Assembly: GCF_002572525.1 (NCBI RefSeq) | Contig: NZ_PDBS01000001.1 | Location: 3,968,001-4,032,000 of the forward strand | DNA length: 64,000 nt | Reading direction: 5' to 3' | DNA from: Natrinema sp. CBA1119 | GTDB lineage: Archaea; Halobacteriota; Halobacteria; Halobacteriales; Natrialbaceae | Shown: positions 63,515-64,000 of the stretch, piece by piece | Layout: every line of letters starts with the position of its first letter | How positions within the stretch are numbered: the stretch's first letter is position 1 | The notes under the pieces: model-generated | What the model was told of the DNA's origin: nothing | The model's database searches: none | The model's input: the letters and a program-made list of their open reading frames with translations, nothing else | Program-made: the position numbers and the translations under genes

Positions 63515-63840
63515 ATGCTCGATACGTACGCCGATTCGATCGACGACCTCGAGCCGGGAGCCGGCGAGGTCGAGACCGCGGAACTGGTCGTCAGCAACGA
63601 TGTCCTCGTGAAGGCCTTCGCGCTCGGACCGGGTGCTGAACTCGAGGCCCACGAGCACGCCGATAGCACGAACGTGTTTCACGTGCTCGAGGGGACAGTC
63701 ACGGTGATTCAGGACGACGAGCGCGAGGAGATCGACGCGCCAGGAGTCGTCCACCACGAGCGCGGCGTCGACACGGTGCGGAAAACGAGACCGACGAGAC
63801 GGTGATCTTCACTGCGAGCCTCTGTCCGATGCCGTCCTGA
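63515..63840 (+). CDS. Cupin domain protein (C-terminus frameshifted)
   Basis: Small beta-barrel protein. Seen: FALGPGAELEAHEHADSTNVFHVLEGTVTVIQDDE with metal-binding His residues of a cupin. The open frame from ATG 63515 stops at 63805 after GVDTVRKTRPTRR. With one C added near 63762 (GTCGACACGG to GTCGACCACGG) it reads VDHGAENETDETVIFTASLCPMPS and stops at 63840, a normal cupin end. I therefore extend the gene to 63840. Confidence 0.75.
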
Positions 63841-63856
63841 GGTGCCGGTGATGCAG

Positions 63857-64000
63857 TCAGTCTGAGCTTTTCCGCGTCTCCTCGTCCTCGAGCAGCGAGA
63901 CGATGTACTTCCCGACGTGATCGTCCATCCGACGCTTGTAGCCGGCCTGCCGGGCGAGTCGATCGAGTTCGCGAGCGACGAGGCTACCGTACTGGACCGC
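63857..64000 (-). CDS. C-terminal part of an unidentified protein (partial)
   Basis: Minus-strand frame entering from the right edge and stopping at 63857-63859. The 47 residues include YGSLVARELDRLARQAGYKRR and end GKYIVSLLEDEETRKSSD. Acidic, helical composition consistent with a real haloarchaeal gene; family not recognised. Confidence 0.6.
   Translation of the reverse strand, partial: AVQYGSLVARELDRLARQAGYKRRMDDHVGKYIVSLLEDEETRKSSD

Noticed and set aside
1-64000. CRISPR array
   Set aside because: No series of identical 25-40 base repeats with regular unique spacers is visible, and no cas gene. TnpB is part of an IS element, not a CRISPR locus.

Overview
The window is haloarchaeal chromosome, probably from the Natrialbales (Natrinema/Haloterrigena-like; a guess from gene style, not a search). 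The evidence is high GC, very acidic proteins, short gaps with TATA-like boxes about 25-35 bases before start codons (leaderless transcription), Tat/lipobox lipoproteins, archaeal genes (rpoL, dph2, Mrp/NBP35, HalX-type regulator, salactin-like actin) and a full menaquinone pathway. I saw no rRNA, tRNA or CRISPR array.

Layout. 1-4.3 kb: enoyl-CoA hydratase-like gene, two overlapping PH-domain membrane proteins, a broken patatin gene and a short-chain dehydrogenase. 4.4-7.3 kb: a gene-poor stretch ending in a DUF5805/tyrosine recombinase pair, bounded by a 24-base inverted repeat. 7.5-16.4 kb: lactonase-like MBL protein with a hydroxyacid dehydrogenase, a HisG-like protein, an acidic coiled-coil protein, a second MBL protein, a winged-helix protein, Dph2 and a response regulator. 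16.6-26.8 kb: membrane protein and actin-like cytoskeletal gene, METTL5-type methyltransferase, rhomboid protease, rpoL, hisF, small regulators and a sulfite-oxidase-like protein. 26.9-38.9 kb: menF, menD, menB, menA, menC and menE, interrupted by a DnaJ-domain gene, an IS200/IS605-type tnpB element and a lipoprotein gene. 39-50 kb: BCCT transporter, NRDE protein, FNT transporter, gatC/gatA, alpha/beta hydrolase and a copper P-type ATPase.

The most interesting part is 50.5-63.4 kb. A long minus-strand block carries three DUF2249 genes, a CtaA-like/CtaB fusion for heme o synthesis, copper nitrite reductase NirK and a three-subunit heme-copper oxidase-like complex with a complete CuA site. Subunit I keeps the metal-binding histidines but has Gln at the place of the catalytic Tyr of oxygen reductases (H246-G-T-Q-Q250). 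Next to NirK this suggests a CuA-type nitric oxide reductase, so the block may reduce nitrite to N2O. A regulator gene divergent from it and the block share CGAAC-N2-GTTCG-like palindromes. Downstream on the plus strand lies an Fe-S protein/NrfD/small membrane protein operon without a molybdopterin subunit, a possible menaquinol-linked electron module, followed by an Mrp-type Fe-S carrier gene.

Five places show a gene whose expected C-terminus or continuation lies in another frame and is restored by one inserted base (about 3178, 17250, 31610, 36214 and 63762). Two are six-G runs where seven are needed. Either the assembly has single-base deletions or there are several real frameshifts; check reads before interpreting these proteins.
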